Shown here piece by piece: positions 34,551-44,157 of a stretch of 64,000 nt of DNA. The number at the start of each line of letters is the position of its first letter. Positions within the stretch are counted from its first letter, which is position 1. The position numbers and the translations under genes are program-made. The stretch spans positions 682,001-746,000 of the forward strand of contig JROE01000002.1 of the NCBI GenBank assembly GCA_000783305.1, read 5' to 3'. The stretch comes from Sphingobacteriaceae bacterium DW12. GTDB taxonomy: Bacteria; Bacteroidota; Bacteroidia; Sphingobacteriales; Sphingobacteriaceae. The notes below the pieces were generated by a model. The model ran no database searches and was not told the DNA's origin. It saw only the letters and a list, made by a program, of their open reading frames with translations.

Positions 34551-34563
34551 TTAACAGATAGAA

Positions 34564-36750
34564 ATGAGAAGAATTGCACTTTTGTTCCTCTTGGCCAGCA
34601 CAACGGCCTACGGCCAGCGGAATCTGAATCTTGAAGAGACTGTTTTCGGCTCCCGCACCTACGCCCCCACCTCACTTGTCAGTCCAAATTGGATCCCTAC
34701 ACTAAATAGCATCAGCTATTTGGACGCCAGCTATCAAAACCTGGTCAGCAAAGGAGCCGACAAAAATGGACAAGAAGAGATACTGGCCAGTAAGCAGGAC
34801 CTTGAAAATGCCCTAAAAACCCAATGGCCGCAAGAGACTTTCTCACTACGTATGTTTCCATATGATTACAAATGGAAAGACGACAAGACCATTTCACTTG
34901 AAATTGATGGCAAATCAAAATCTTATACCTTTGATTTCGACACCCAACACAAGACAATATCCAATGCCATCCTCAGCGATGCCAATGGCAAAAACAAAGA
35001 GATATCACCTGACAGAACCAAGGTAGCTTACCTAGTCGACAACAATATCTTCTTAGTAGACAGCGATGGTAAGACAATAGCCGTCACCAACGATAAGGAC
35101 CCTGGCATTGTCAATGGCAGTGACTACACCCACCGCCAAGAGTTCGGGATCAACAAAGGCCTTTGGTGGAGCCCTCAGAATGACCAACTCATATACTATC
35201 GTAAAGATGAGACAATGGTCACCAAGTATCCCCTAGTACAATGGTCCACACGGGTTGCCGAGACTAAGGACATTTACTACCCAATGGCAGGGATGAAATC
35301 CGAGGAAGTAACATTGGTGATATACAACCCATCTACGGGTTCCAAAGTCACACTGCTCACAGGCGAACCCAAAGAACAGTTCCTTACCGGCGTCACTTGG
35401 GACCCTAGCGGAGCATTTGTATATGTGGGTGTATTGAATCGTGGTCAGAATCATCTCAAAATGAATAAATATGACGCTAAATCCGGCGCATTGATCAAGA
35501 CTCTTTTCGAAGAGACCGCCACTACATGGGTAGAACCCCAAAATCCACTAACGTTCATCCCCACTAACCCCAAGCAGTTCCTCTATCAATCGGACAAAGA
35601 TGGCTTTAACCAACTTTATCTATATGACACTGACGGCAAGCTCATTCGCAAACTTGGACATAAAGAACTTATTGTCAAAGACCTATTAACCTTTTCTTCA
35701 AAAGGCGACAAAGTATCCTACATCGGCGTCACCAATGACGGATTGGATAGACAACTCTTCGAAGTAGAACTAAAATCAGGAAAGACCACCCAGTTGACCA
35801 CCGAATCAGGCACCCACACGGCAAGCCTTAATAGCAATGGAACCTATATTTTGGATCAATACAGTGATTTATCTACCCCCAACGTGATCCAGCTCAAAGA
35901 AATCAAATCAGGCAAAAAGAATATACTTATCCAAGCCCAAAACCCATTCCAAGGCAAAATAAATACACCAAAAATCGATTTCGTTCAATTGACGACCGCT
36001 GATGGCCAGACGCCACTTACCGGCCGCATTATCTATCCCAATGATTTCGACCCAAACAAGAAGTATCCCGTGATGTACTACCTCTATGGAGGTTCACATT
36101 CTCAACTGGTTACCAATAGATGGCTTGGAGGTGCAGGCTATTTCGACATATACATGGCACAGCAAGGATATATTGTCTTCACCATGGACAATCGAGGTAC
36201 AGACGCTCGCGGCCGAGCATTCGCTACAGCCACCCATCGTCAACTCGGACAAGCTGAGATGGCCGATCAAATGAAAGGTATTGAGTTCCTTAAATCCAAG
36301 CCCTATGTCGACAAAGAGCGAATGGGAATTTTTGGCTGGAGCTTTGGAGGCTTTATGACAACATCTTTCATGCTCCACCACAATGAAATTTTTAAAGCGG
36401 CAGTCGCCGGAGGACCAGTAATCGACTGGAAATACTACGAAGTCATGTATGGCGAACGTTACATGGACACTCCACAAGACAATCCCCAAGGATACAAATT
36501 GACATCACTCCTTGATAAGGCCGATCGTCTCAAGGGAGATTTATTAATCATCCACGGCGCCCAAGACCCTGTAGTCGTTCAACAGCACAGCATGGAATTT
36601 ATTGAGGCCTGTATCAAAGCAGGCAAACAGGTCGACTACTTCTTATATCCAACCCATGAGCACAATGTAATGGGTAAAGACCGTATTCATATGTACGAGA
36701 AGATTGCCAAATACTTTGATCTTCATCTTCACAGCTCATCCGCAAATTAA
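34564..36750 (+). CDS. S9 family serine peptidase (dipeptidyl-peptidase IV-like)
   Basis: 728 residues with a signal peptide (ending TAYGQ), so periplasmic. An N-terminal beta-propeller (about 60-470) covers the catalytic alpha/beta hydrolase domain. The nucleophile is in GWSFGGFMT. The Asp lies in IHGAQDPVV and the His in HEHNVMGK. The propeller-proximal TDGQTPLTGRIIYP and MYYLYGGSHSQ are typical of DPP4/S9B enzymes that release X-Pro dipeptides. It follows the DUF1080 gene by 82 bp and is probably a separate unit. Confidence 0.92.
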   Translation: MRRIALLFLLASTTAYGQRNLNLEETVFGSRTYAPTSLVSPNWIPTLNSISYLDASYQNLVSKGADKNGQEEILASKQDLENALKTQWPQETFSLRMFPYDYKWKDDKTISLEIDGKSKSYTFDFDTQHKTISNAILSDANGKNKEISPDRTKVAYLVDNNIFLVDSDGKTIAVTNDKDPGIVNGSDYTHRQEFGINKGLWWSPQNDQLIYYRKDETMVTKYPLVQWSTRVAETKDIYYPMAGMKSEEVTLVIYNPSTGSKVTLLTGEPKEQFLTGVTWDPSGAFVYVGVLNRGQNHLKMNKYDAKSGALIKTLFEETATTWVEPQNPLTFIPTNPKQFLYQSDKDGFNQLYLYDTDGKLIRKLGHKELIVKDLLTFSSKGDKVSYIGVTNDGLDRQLFEVELKSGKTTQLTTESGTHTASLNSNGTYILDQYSDLSTPNVIQLKEIKSGKKNILIQAQNPFQGKINTPKIDFVQLTTADGQTPLTGRIIYPNDFDPNKKYPVMYYLYGGSHSQLVTNRWLGGAGYFDIYMAQQGYIVFTMDNRGTDARGRAFATATHRQLGQAEMADQMKGIEFLKSKPYVDKERMGIFGWSFGGFMTTSFMLHHNEIFKAAVAGGPVIDWKYYEVMYGERYMDTPQDNPQGYKLTSLLDKADRLKGDLLIIHGAQDPVVVQQHSMEFIEACIKAGKQVDYFLYPTHEHNVMGKDRIHMYEKIAKYFDLHLHSSSAN

Positions 36751-36821
36751 TACAATAAGCAGCGACGAAACCTATACATGAATCCCATCGCTACCAAGAT
36801 GATGCAGAGAAACAAAGAAAT

Positions 36822-36845
36822 GGCCAGTAACAATCGTTACTGGCC
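36822..36845. terminator. Bidirectional terminator between S9 peptidase and asnB
   Basis: Perfect 10-bp stem GGCCAGTAAC / GTTACTGGCC with a 4-nt loop between two convergent genes. T-rich on both sides. Confidence 0.8.
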
Positions 36846-36883
36846 TCTCTATTATATACTTTTTTTTAGTTAGTGTAAAATCA

Positions 36884-38575
36884 TTACAATTCAACCGCTG
36901 TCTTCGCCTTTTCATAGCTTTCCAAATGCACCGCTGCCACTGCCCGCCCCGAAGGGTCGTTAAGATTTTGGAAGGAAGCATCCCACGCCAGAGCTTCCGG
37001 CGTACTGCATGCCACTGATTTTACAGAAGGTACGGTCTGCGCCGCGGCCTCCGATGGAAAATGCGATTCAAAGATAGTCCTATACAAGAATTCCTCTTTG
37101 TTCTTAGGTGTATTCACTGGAAAGCGCTCAGCCGCTCCCGCAAACGCTGTATCCGACACTTTCTGCTCCGCCTGCTCCTTCAACGTATCGATCCAGCTAT
37201 ACCCTACACCATCAGAAAATTGCTCCTTCTGCCTCCAGGCGATACTCTCGGGCAAGTAATCTTCAAAAGCCTTGCGCACCACCCACTTCTCCATTCGCCC
37301 ATCTTTTATCATCTTATCCTTGGGATTGATCGTCATCGCAATATCCATGAATTCCTTATCCAAGAATGGCACCCTTCCCTCTACACCCCAAGCCGCTAGT
37401 GACTTGTTGGCACGTAGGCAATCATACAAATACAATTTTTTCAGTTTCCGAACAGTCTCCTCGTGAAATTCCTGCGCATTCGGCGCCTTATGGAAATACA
37501 GATATCCACCAAACAACTCATCCGACCCCTCTCCAGACAACACCATCTTTATTCCCATTGATTTAATCACCCGGGCCAATAAATACATTGGAGTGGATGC
37601 CCGTATAGTAGTGACATCATAGGTCTCCAAGTGATAGACCACATCACGGATAGCATCTATCCCCTCCTGTATAGTAAAGTTGATTTCATGATGGATTGTG
37701 CCGATATGATCCGCCGCCTTCTGCGCAGCAATCAAATCCGGAGCCCCTTTTAATCCGACCGCAAACGAATGCAACTGTGGGTACCAAGCTTCTTCCTTAT
37801 CACCTGATTCAATACGCCTAGAAGCAAATTTTTTCGTAATCGCGGCAATCACTGATGAATCCAGTCCACCAGAGAGCAACACGCCATACGGTACGTCTGA
37901 CATTAATTGGCGGTGCACAGCATCTTCTAATCCCTGACGTAGTTTTTCGATATCCGTTTCGGCTTCCTTGACGGCATCAAAAGATTCCCACTCCCGACTA
38001 TACCATCTTTGGGGGGCTAACCCAGCTTCGCTGTAAACAAAATGCCCTGGAGGAAATTGCTCGATTCGACCACAAAATCCCTCTAAGGATTTCAATTCAG
38101 ATGAAACGTAAAACTGCCCAATTTCATCAGTACCATAGTACAATGGGATGATCCCCATATGATCGCGTGCGACTAAAAAAACATCTTTCGTTGCATCATA
38201 AAGAGCAAAAGCAAATATTCCATTGAGATCTTCTAAAAAAGAAGCCCCCTTTTTTTGATACAATGCCAATATCACTTCCGAATCGCTATTCGTTGCAAAG
38301 TCATAGTCAGCAAGCTGCCCTCTCAACTCTTCATGATTATAAATTTCACCATTTACAGCCAAGACAATCTGGCCATCGGGACTGTACAACGGTTGGCTTC
38401 CGGACTTCGGATCCACAATAGCCAATCTTTCATGAGCAAGAATTGCCTTACTCGAGGTAAAAATACCCGACCAATCTGGTCCTCTATGTCGAATACGTTT
38501 TGACATCTCTAATATCTGAGGCCTTAGCTGCTCAGAAGAATGCTTCAAATCGAATGCTCCTATAATTCCGCACAT
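36884..38575 (-). CDS. asnB: Asparagine synthase B, glutamine-hydrolysing
   Basis: 563 residues from the ATG at 38575, which gives Met-Cys-Gly: Cys2 becomes the N-terminal nucleophile of the glutaminase domain, so this start is essential and the 22-residue upstream extension is rejected. The glutaminase part (1-200) includes RHRGPDWSG and AVNGEIYNHEELR. The synthetase domain has the PP-loop LLSGGLDSSVIA and VLSGEGSDELFGGY. It makes asparagine from aspartate, ATP and glutamine. Single gene, divergent from a Crp/Fnr regulator. Confidence 0.95.
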   Translation of the reverse strand: MCGIIGAFDLKHSSEQLRPQILEMSKRIRHRGPDWSGIFTSSKAILAHERLAIVDPKSGSQPLYSPDGQIVLAVNGEIYNHEELRGQLADYDFATNSDSEVILALYQKKGASFLEDLNGIFAFALYDATKDVFLVARDHMGIIPLYYGTDEIGQFYVSSELKSLEGFCGRIEQFPPGHFVYSEAGLAPQRWYSREWESFDAVKEAETDIEKLRQGLEDAVHRQLMSDVPYGVLLSGGLDSSVIAAITKKFASRRIESGDKEEAWYPQLHSFAVGLKGAPDLIAAQKAADHIGTIHHEINFTIQEGIDAIRDVVYHLETYDVTTIRASTPMYLLARVIKSMGIKMVLSGEGSDELFGGYLYFHKAPNAQEFHEETVRKLKKLYLYDCLRANKSLAAWGVEGRVPFLDKEFMDIAMTINPKDKMIKDGRMEKWVVRKAFEDYLPESIAWRQKEQFSDGVGYSWIDTLKEQAEQKVSDTAFAGAAERFPVNTPKNKEEFLYRTIFESHFPSEAAAQTVPSVKSVACSTPEALAWDASFQNLNDPSGRAVAAVHLESYEKAKTAVEL

Positions 38576-38891
38576 ATGTTTTTTTATTAATTTCTCAATT
38601 ACTATTTCAATACTGTCACAAAGTAAAACATTAAAAAACAAAAATCATAACATTTTTTATTTTTTATTGAAAAATTAACAACAATAACCAACTAATGATA
38701 AAATAAAAACAAATAAATAAGCATATTTATAAAAATAACATCAATTACAATCCACCATATATTGAATCACCTAAATGCAGATTAGAAATTAATTTATTCC
38801 CCTACCCATCACCTTTACCTCCTATCACACATAGTTTTATCCTTTAAATTCACAGATTTTTATTAACTTCAACGCAAAGAAGAAAACCGAT
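38576..38891. other. Very AT-rich divergent region asnB / Crp-Fnr regulator
   Basis: No ORF. Much of 38640-38780 is runs of A and T, with poor resolution of any promoter box. It must contain both divergent promoters and possibly a site for the adjacent regulator. I cannot point to one. Confidence 0.4.
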
Positions 38892-39461
38892 ATGTCCGAC
38901 CCATTCCAAATCTACAGGAAATCCGCCATCAGTCCATCAGATTTAGAGATCATTATCTCGAGACATCAACCGCTTAGCTTTAACAAGGGAGATGTCATCT
39001 TGAAAGAAGGTAAACTCGCACATGAGTACTACCTATTAGAAAGCGGATTGATACGATCCTATGTCTACGACTATGAAGGCCAAGAAATCACAACCGAATT
39101 TTTTGGCAGCAATGAGGTGGTGATTGAAGTCACTTCTCTGTTTTTAAAAATCCCTTCCCAAGAGAATATGCAATGCCTTACAGACTGCAAGGTTTGGAAA
39201 TTTGAATACAACGATTTTCAAGAACTTTATCATGCCATCCCCGCCTTCAATGAATGGGGACGTGCCTGGATGACCTACGCACTACATCTAATGAAGAAGC
39301 GATCAATTGATATGGTATCTTTATCAGCTTCACAGCGATACAATCAATTGATTGCCAACAAACCCCAGATTTTTCAGTTTGCACCGCTTAAGCATATCGC
39401 CTCATATCTAGGAGTCACCGACACCTCCCTGAGCCGAATCAGAAAAGAAGCTCTTCAATAA
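38892..39461 (+). CDS. Crp/Fnr family transcriptional regulator
   Basis: 189 residues. The cyclic-nucleotide-binding-like beta-roll spans about 15-115 (FNKGDVILKEGKLAHEYYLLESGLIRSY). A dimer helix is followed by a short C-terminal helix-turn-helix (HIASYLGVTDTSLSRIRKE). Phosphate-binding residues for cAMP are not conserved and there is no Cys cluster for Fe-S, so the ligand is unknown. Shorter than E. coli Crp, as usual for Bacteroidota. Strong terminator follows. Confidence 0.88.
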   Translation: MSDPFQIYRKSAISPSDLEIIISRHQPLSFNKGDVILKEGKLAHEYYLLESGLIRSYVYDYEGQEITTEFFGSNEVVIEVTSLFLKIPSQENMQCLTDCKVWKFEYNDFQELYHAIPAFNEWGRAWMTYALHLMKKRSIDMVSLSASQRYNQLIANKPQIFQFAPLKHIASYLGVTDTSLSRIRKEALQ

Positions 39462-39466
39462 AAATA

Positions 39467-39490
39467 AAAACTTGCCATAAGGCAAGTTTT
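39467..39490 (+). terminator. Terminator of the Crp/Fnr gene
   Basis: Perfect 10-bp stem AAAACTTGCC / GGCAAGTTTT, 4-nt loop, then T residues. Confidence 0.88.
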
Positions 39491-39523
39491 TTTACTTTAC
39501 TAGCCCCTAACTTTGACCCTTAC

Positions 39524-39742
39524 GAAAGGAACACAAAGCGTCACATACACCTTTCATTAAAAAAACAATATGCGAGAGAACATTTCACCCTGTCGATCTG
39601 TTTCTCAAAATGCATATGCAGCGACAGATTGCAATTCAAAAAAGAGTTAGGAGTAACGCCTACCAATATTATGCAACACACTCCAAAAAAGCTACTGACA
39701 GACTGTTGTCATTCGCTTCTTATACATTTGAACCAATAAACT
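39524..39742 (+). pseudogene. Remnant of an AraC-type DNA-binding domain
   Basis: An open frame without a usable start reads KKQYAREHFT, then after about 20 residues LQFKKELGVTPTNIMQH. This is the helix and FKKELGVTPTxY motif that end the AraC helix-turn-helix domain. After that the similarity moves to another frame, which reads SKKATDRLLSFASYTFEP, like the xxKAxxLLxxS continuation. This indicates a frameshift. The region is bounded on the left by an intact terminator and on the right by a VOC gene. I read it as a decayed regulator. It could be chance similarity in a short stretch. Confidence 0.4.
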
Positions 39743-39757
39743 AAAATATATACCATC

Positions 39758-40201
39758 ATGGCACTATTACACGCTTATTTAAATTTCAATGGCAATTGCG
39801 AAGAAGCATTTGATTTCTACAAAACTGTATTCAACAGCCCACTCACAGGAGTATACCGTTTCGGCGATATGCCAGCAGATCCTGAGCATCCAGTTGCTGA
39901 CGCTGATAAAAACAAAGTCATGCACACCTCACTCAAAATCAACGATTCCGTCATGCTTATGGGTTCGGATTGTTTAGAGAGTTTTGGTCAAAAAGCAACC
40001 TATGGCACAGGTAGCTACCTCATGTTAGACACACAGACGGCTGCAGAAGCGCAGGACCTATACAACAAACTATCGGTAGATGCACTGAACATGGAGATGC
40101 CGCTAGGCGAGCAATTCTTCGCTGAAATATTCGCATCATTCCAAGACAAATATGGTGTGGCTTGGATGATTCATTTCGAAGGCAATAAAAAAATGGGCTA
40201 A
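39758..40201 (+). CDS. VOC superfamily protein, PhnB-like
   Basis: 147 residues of the glyoxalase/bleomycin-resistance fold in the PhnB subgroup: ALLHAYLNFNGNCEEAFDFYKTVF, KVMHTSLKIND, GSYLMLDT and FQDKYGVAWMIHFEG. These proteins bind a metal or a small ligand, but the reaction is usually unknown. First of three VOC genes. A 12-bp hairpin after it suggests it is a separate transcript. Confidence 0.88.
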   Translation: MALLHAYLNFNGNCEEAFDFYKTVFNSPLTGVYRFGDMPADPEHPVADADKNKVMHTSLKINDSVMLMGSDCLESFGQKATYGTGSYLMLDTQTAAEAQDLYNKLSVDALNMEMPLGEQFFAEIFASFQDKYGVAWMIHFEGNKKMG

Positions 40202-40209
40202 TGTCACCT

Positions 40210-40237
40210 GTGGTCTATATCTTGTGATATAGACCAC
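40210..40237. terminator. Hairpin after first VOC gene
   Basis: Perfect 12-bp stem GTGGTCTATATC / GATATAGACCAC with a TTGT loop, 8 bp after the stop, without T tract. Confidence 0.6.
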
Positions 40238-40332
40238 CACTTGACAAAATTAATTTCTAGACTACCGCAACCAACATCCCCTTGCAACAAATTATATAAA
40301 TACGGTTACTACAACTTTAAAAAAATTCAAAA

Positions 40333-40698
40333 ATGAACATCAACGGCGGCAAAAATATAGCACTCAAACTATCCCCTTCCAAATATGACGAGACCGTAAG
40401 ATTCTACACTCAAATATTGGGACTATCTGCATCTGAAGTCGAATCCCCAGACCACCCCACCGTCAAAAAAAGTACAAAAATTCAATTTGGTGAGAACACG
40501 CTGTGGCTCGACCTAATGATTGCTGAAACACCTCCTCAAGCCTGGCTTGAGCTATTGACCGATGACATGGCCGCTACCGAAAACCGCCTACAGCAGCACG
40601 GCATTGAATTTGAAGACCATCTCGAACAAATTCCTGCACACATGCACTGGATTCGCGATCCTGCAGGCAATGTATTCATCTTAAAAGAAGCCAAATAA
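40333..40698 (+). CDS. VOC superfamily protein, glyoxalase-like
   Basis: 121 residues with one VOC domain: ALKLSPSKYDETVRFYTQILGL at the start, and MHWIRDPAGNVFILKE at the end, whose Glu would be a metal ligand. Substrate unknown. The next VOC gene follows closely. Confidence 0.85.
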   Translation: MNINGGKNIALKLSPSKYDETVRFYTQILGLSASEVESPDHPTVKKSTKIQFGENTLWLDLMIAETPPQAWLELLTDDMAATENRLQQHGIEFEDHLEQIPAHMHWIRDPAGNVFILKEAK

Positions 40699-40774
40699 TC
40701 CAATTATCATGTCATTCTTTATCACCAATCTCATACTATCTGCTCGCATAAATGAAATATTAAATCCAAGAATC

Positions 40775-41611
40775 ATGACCAAGAATATTTATCCCAGTAT
40801 CTGGTTTGACAACCAAGCCAAAGAAGCCGCTGAATTTTACATCTCGACTTTGGGTCAAGGACATATCCTACAGGAGAATCCAATCGTTGTCAGTACCCAA
40901 CTGTACAACTTTAAATTTATTGGAATCAATGGTGGAGACCAGTTTAGACCCAATGCCTCGATTTCATTTATGCTGATTGGCGAGACCAAGGAAGAGATTG
41001 ACTCGATTTGGAAACAATTCTCCACCGACGGATCCATCATGATGCCCCTTGACAGCTACCCCTGGAGTGAATATTACGGTTGGGTTGCCGACCGCTACGG
41101 CGTCAATTGGCAATTGTATCTGGGCAAGTTAGATGATGTCAACAATCAAAAAATCGTTCCGACATTGATGTTTGGCCAAAGTCAACAAGGACGTTGCGAA
41201 GAGGCGATACGTTTTTATAAAACCGTATTCACAGACTTTCAGGGCTATGACTTCTTGAGATACACCGAAGGCCCCTTTTCAGGTCAAATACAACATACCC
41301 AGTTCAACATCAACGATATATTATTGATGGCAATGGACAGTGGGGTACCTCAAGATTTTTCATTTACAGAAGGTGTCTCCTTTGTGTTGGAATGTGCAGA
41401 TCAAAGCGAAATCGATTACTACTGGGATGCGTTTACCAAAGATGGTCAAGAAAGCATGTGTGGTTGGTGCAAAGACCCGTTCGGAGTAAGCTGGCAAGTA
41501 GTCCCCCACAACTTGAAGGAATTACTATTCGAAGCCAGCAATGCCACAAATGCCACAAATGCACTGCGACAGATGAAAAAAATCGACCTCGACACCTTAA
41601 GAAACGCTTGA
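40775..41611 (+). CDS. Two-domain VOC protein, PhnB-like
   Basis: 278 residues from the ATG at 40775 (MTKNIYPSIWFDNQAKEA). The longer frame from 40709 adds a tail without family character. Two PhnB domains lie in tandem: about 1-125 (ending VADRYGVNWQLYLG) and 130-260 (from VPTLMFGQ to CKDPFGVSWQVVP). The two halves are clearly related, an internal duplication common in this subgroup. Near the C-terminus the codons repeat (GCCACAAAT twice, giving NATNAT). Function unknown. Confidence 0.88.
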   Translation: MTKNIYPSIWFDNQAKEAAEFYISTLGQGHILQENPIVVSTQLYNFKFIGINGGDQFRPNASISFMLIGETKEEIDSIWKQFSTDGSIMMPLDSYPWSEYYGWVADRYGVNWQLYLGKLDDVNNQKIVPTLMFGQSQQGRCEEAIRFYKTVFTDFQGYDFLRYTEGPFSGQIQHTQFNINDILLMAMDSGVPQDFSFTEGVSFVLECADQSEIDYYWDAFTKDGQESMCGWCKDPFGVSWQVVPHNLKELLFEASNATNATNALRQMKKIDLDTLRNA

Positions 41612-41783
41612 TTACTACCTAACTTACAAACACACACCAGCATCGACCATATCTGGAAAAATACTTCGTAGCCGTTCGTAGGTACAGTCGATTCTTCTCT
41701 AATAGATCAATACCGCGCCTCTCTATAGAGGCCCTCCTTCCTCCTACATCACACCACCAAAAAGGTCCCAAATATATTTTACG

Positions 41784-41791
41784 TACCTTTG
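41784..41791 (+). promoter_or_regulatory. BCCT gene -7 element TACCTTTG
   Basis: Perfect TAnnTTTG box 44 bp before the BCCT start. No clear -33 TTG. Confidence 0.5.
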
Positions 41792-41835
41792 TCTGCCAAA
41801 CATTCTATTCTAAAATCACAAAATCTCAAACTTTA

Positions 41836-43857
41836 ATGAAATTATTCAATCTCTTAAAGCGTAAAAGTACTTTTGTTTCCGGTATCGTTTTTCCCAGTCT
41901 CATTTTTATACTTGGCGTGACTTTCTTAACCAGTTTCGTTCCCGAAACAGCCAATTACTACTTAAATATTATCAAGAGTTTCCTCTTCGAAAATATGAAT
42001 TGGCTCTATGTCATGGTGGTCACTATTTTCGTCCTATTTTTGATCTTTTTGATCTTCAGCAAGTATGGCAGTATCCGATTGGGGGCCAATGATTCCAAAC
42101 CTGATTTTTCATTTTTCTCCTGGGTTTCTATGCTATTTGCAGCAGGCATGGGGATTGGTTTAATGTATTTTAGTGTCGCCGAACCGCTGTCCCATTACTC
42201 CACCCCCTCTGCAGCCGGACTATCATCCGTCCAACGCGCGAAAGATGCCCAACTATATACCTTCTTTCACTGGGGCATCCATGCATGGGCCATTTATGGC
42301 GTAGTAGGACTTTCCTTAGCCTATTTCACCTACAGATACAAATTACCCCTTTCTCTTAGAAGTTGCTTCTACCCACTCCTAAAGGATAAAATACAGGGCC
42401 GCGCAGGTGATATCGTCGACATGTTTGCACTATGTAGTACCTTTTTTGGAATCACCACCACACTGGGATTCGGTGTTGTACAACTTAGTGCAGGACTTGT
42501 ACACTTAGGGATCATTCCTGAAAGCAACTTCTTGTATCAGGTAATTATAGTCGTTGTCATCATGACCATATCCATTCTTTCCGCAATCTCGGGAGTTACC
42601 AAAGGAGTGAAGATCCTCAGCCAAGTCAATATTATAGGAGCATTGGCGCTAATGCTATTCGTATTGATACTAGGACCAACTACTTTTCTTTTAGGTACCT
42701 TTTCTGAAGGTTTAGGTTATTATATCAATGAGTTCTTCAACCTGACCTTTAACACACATGCTTACGAACCTGAGCGCCAGGAGTGGTTCTTCAACTGGAC
42801 CATCCTCTACTGGGCCTGGTGGATCTCATGGTCACCGTACGTAGGACTTTTCATTGCAAAGATATCCAAGGGACGCACCATTCGCGAATTTATCGGAGCA
42901 GTCCTTATCATCCCCTCAGTGTTCAACTTTATGTGGATGACCATATTCGGCAATAGCGCGACTTGGATTGACCAATATCAAGCTATAGGCGCACTCAGCA
43001 ATATTGTTGACCATGCAGACGTCCTACTGTTCAAATTTTTCGAATTCTTCCCTTTCCAACAACTGACCAGTGTATTGGCCATATTGATCATTTTTATTTT
43101 CTTCGTAACGTCTGCAGATTCCGGCATATACGTCATGAATAATATTTCATCCAATAATGCTCCCCAATCACCCAAATGGCAGTATATTTTTTGGGGAACC
43201 TTATTAGCCGTCTTGGCCTTGGTCCTCTTAAATGCTGGCGGTCTTCAATCTTTACAAACGATGACCCTGATTACCGCCCTACCCTTTTCCATCATAATGC
43301 TATTATTTTGCTATAGCCTAATGAAAGCACTTTTGATAGATGATCTTTATTACTCCCGAAAGTTTTCGCATTCGACCAATAGCTGGTCCGGTGAGTATTG
43401 GAAAGAGCGCCTAGATCGTATACTTTCCTATAAAGATCGCCACACCACTGATGAATATTTAAAAAATACCGTTGGTCCTGCTTTCAACGAGTTAGCTACC
43501 GAGTTTGGAGCCAAGGGAATTCTCGCTACCGTCAATTTTGACAACAGCAATCCTGTACAAGTCGAGATTGAGATCAAACATGATGTCATGACAGACTTTC
43601 GCTATGGTGTCAGAAGCCAGCTCGAAAAGATTTCAGACTTTCTACGCAATGAAGAAAATGGACCAGAGATTGGCAGCATGAAAACACATATCCCAATGAC
43701 CTACTTTGGTGATGACCGTGAGGGGTATGACATTCAATATTTCACCAAGAATGAGATTATTAGTGACGTGCTGAAGCAGTACGAACGTTTTCTTTCCCTA
43801 TCTTCTGATGAAAAAAATGAAATTTTCATCGGAAGCAATCTCAAAGATCAAGAATAA
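41836..43857 (+). CDS. BCCT family transporter (betaine/choline/carnitine type)
   Basis: 673 residues with twelve membrane helices in the first 500. Family motifs are GMGIGLMYFSVAEPLSHY and WWISWSPYVGLFIAKISKGRTIREF, containing the Trp cage that binds trimethylammonium groups. The C-terminal cytoplasmic extension of about 170 residues resembles that of BetT-type choline transporters and may sense osmotic state. Uptake of choline, betaine or carnitine is likely, driven by proton or sodium. No bet genes are adjacent. Confidence 0.92.
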   Translation: MKLFNLLKRKSTFVSGIVFPSLIFILGVTFLTSFVPETANYYLNIIKSFLFENMNWLYVMVVTIFVLFLIFLIFSKYGSIRLGANDSKPDFSFFSWVSMLFAAGMGIGLMYFSVAEPLSHYSTPSAAGLSSVQRAKDAQLYTFFHWGIHAWAIYGVVGLSLAYFTYRYKLPLSLRSCFYPLLKDKIQGRAGDIVDMFALCSTFFGITTTLGFGVVQLSAGLVHLGIIPESNFLYQVIIVVVIMTISILSAISGVTKGVKILSQVNIIGALALMLFVLILGPTTFLLGTFSEGLGYYINEFFNLTFNTHAYEPERQEWFFNWTILYWAWWISWSPYVGLFIAKISKGRTIREFIGAVLIIPSVFNFMWMTIFGNSATWIDQYQAIGALSNIVDHADVLLFKFFEFFPFQQLTSVLAILIIFIFFVTSADSGIYVMNNISSNNAPQSPKWQYIFWGTLLAVLALVLLNAGGLQSLQTMTLITALPFSIIMLLFCYSLMKALLIDDLYYSRKFSHSTNSWSGEYWKERLDRILSYKDRHTTDEYLKNTVGPAFNELATEFGAKGILATVNFDNSNPVQVEIEIKHDVMTDFRYGVRSQLEKISDFLRNEENGPEIGSMKTHIPMTYFGDDREGYDIQYFTKNEIISDVLKQYERFLSLSSDEKNEIFIGSNLKDQE

Positions 43858-43864
43858 GGAGTAA

Positions 43865-43888
43865 AGAGCTGTCCAGTCGGACAGCTCT
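43865..43888 (+). terminator. Hairpin after BCCT gene
   Basis: 10-bp perfect stem AGAGCTGTCC / GGACAGCTCT with an AGTC loop, 7 bp after the stop. It has only a weak T-containing tail. Confidence 0.7.
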
Positions 43889-44123
43889 CCTCATATATAA
43901 TCTAACCTCACTAAATTATATGCACTCTCGTTTTTAACTTTTAAAGTGGACAACTCTTCTTCCTAACGCTTTCTATCACTTACGAGATTATCAAGCAAAG
44001 AGATTTCAATTTTCGATTTTTTTAATTCAGACAGTACATGAGCGCGCATTGTTTTGTAGACAATTTATCCATAATGTAGAGGCAGCATCTGACACAACAT
44101 TCATTTACCCCTATCTCCTGACA

Positions 44124-44154
44124 TTGCACATTCAATCAAATTTGTCTAAGTTTG
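44124..44154 (+). promoter_or_regulatory. idi promoter (TTG-N20-TAAGTTTG)
   Basis: TTG at 44124-44126 and a perfect TAnnTTTG box at 44147-44154. The box ends only 3 bp before the ATG at 44158, so the transcript should start at or next to the start codon. Confidence 0.6.
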
Positions 44155-44157
44155 AAT

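Noticed and set aside
36884..38641. Longer AsnB with 22 extra N-terminal residues
   Set aside because: Cys2 must be N-terminal after Met removal for glutaminase activity.
38640..38780. AT-rich stretch as a replication origin
   Set aside because: No DnaA boxes or origin-linked genes are visible. It is more simply a divergent promoter region.
41540..41570. Tandem GCCACAAAT repeat at the end of the two-domain VOC gene
   Set aside because: Two copies only, within coding sequence; likely minor slippage with no functional meaning.
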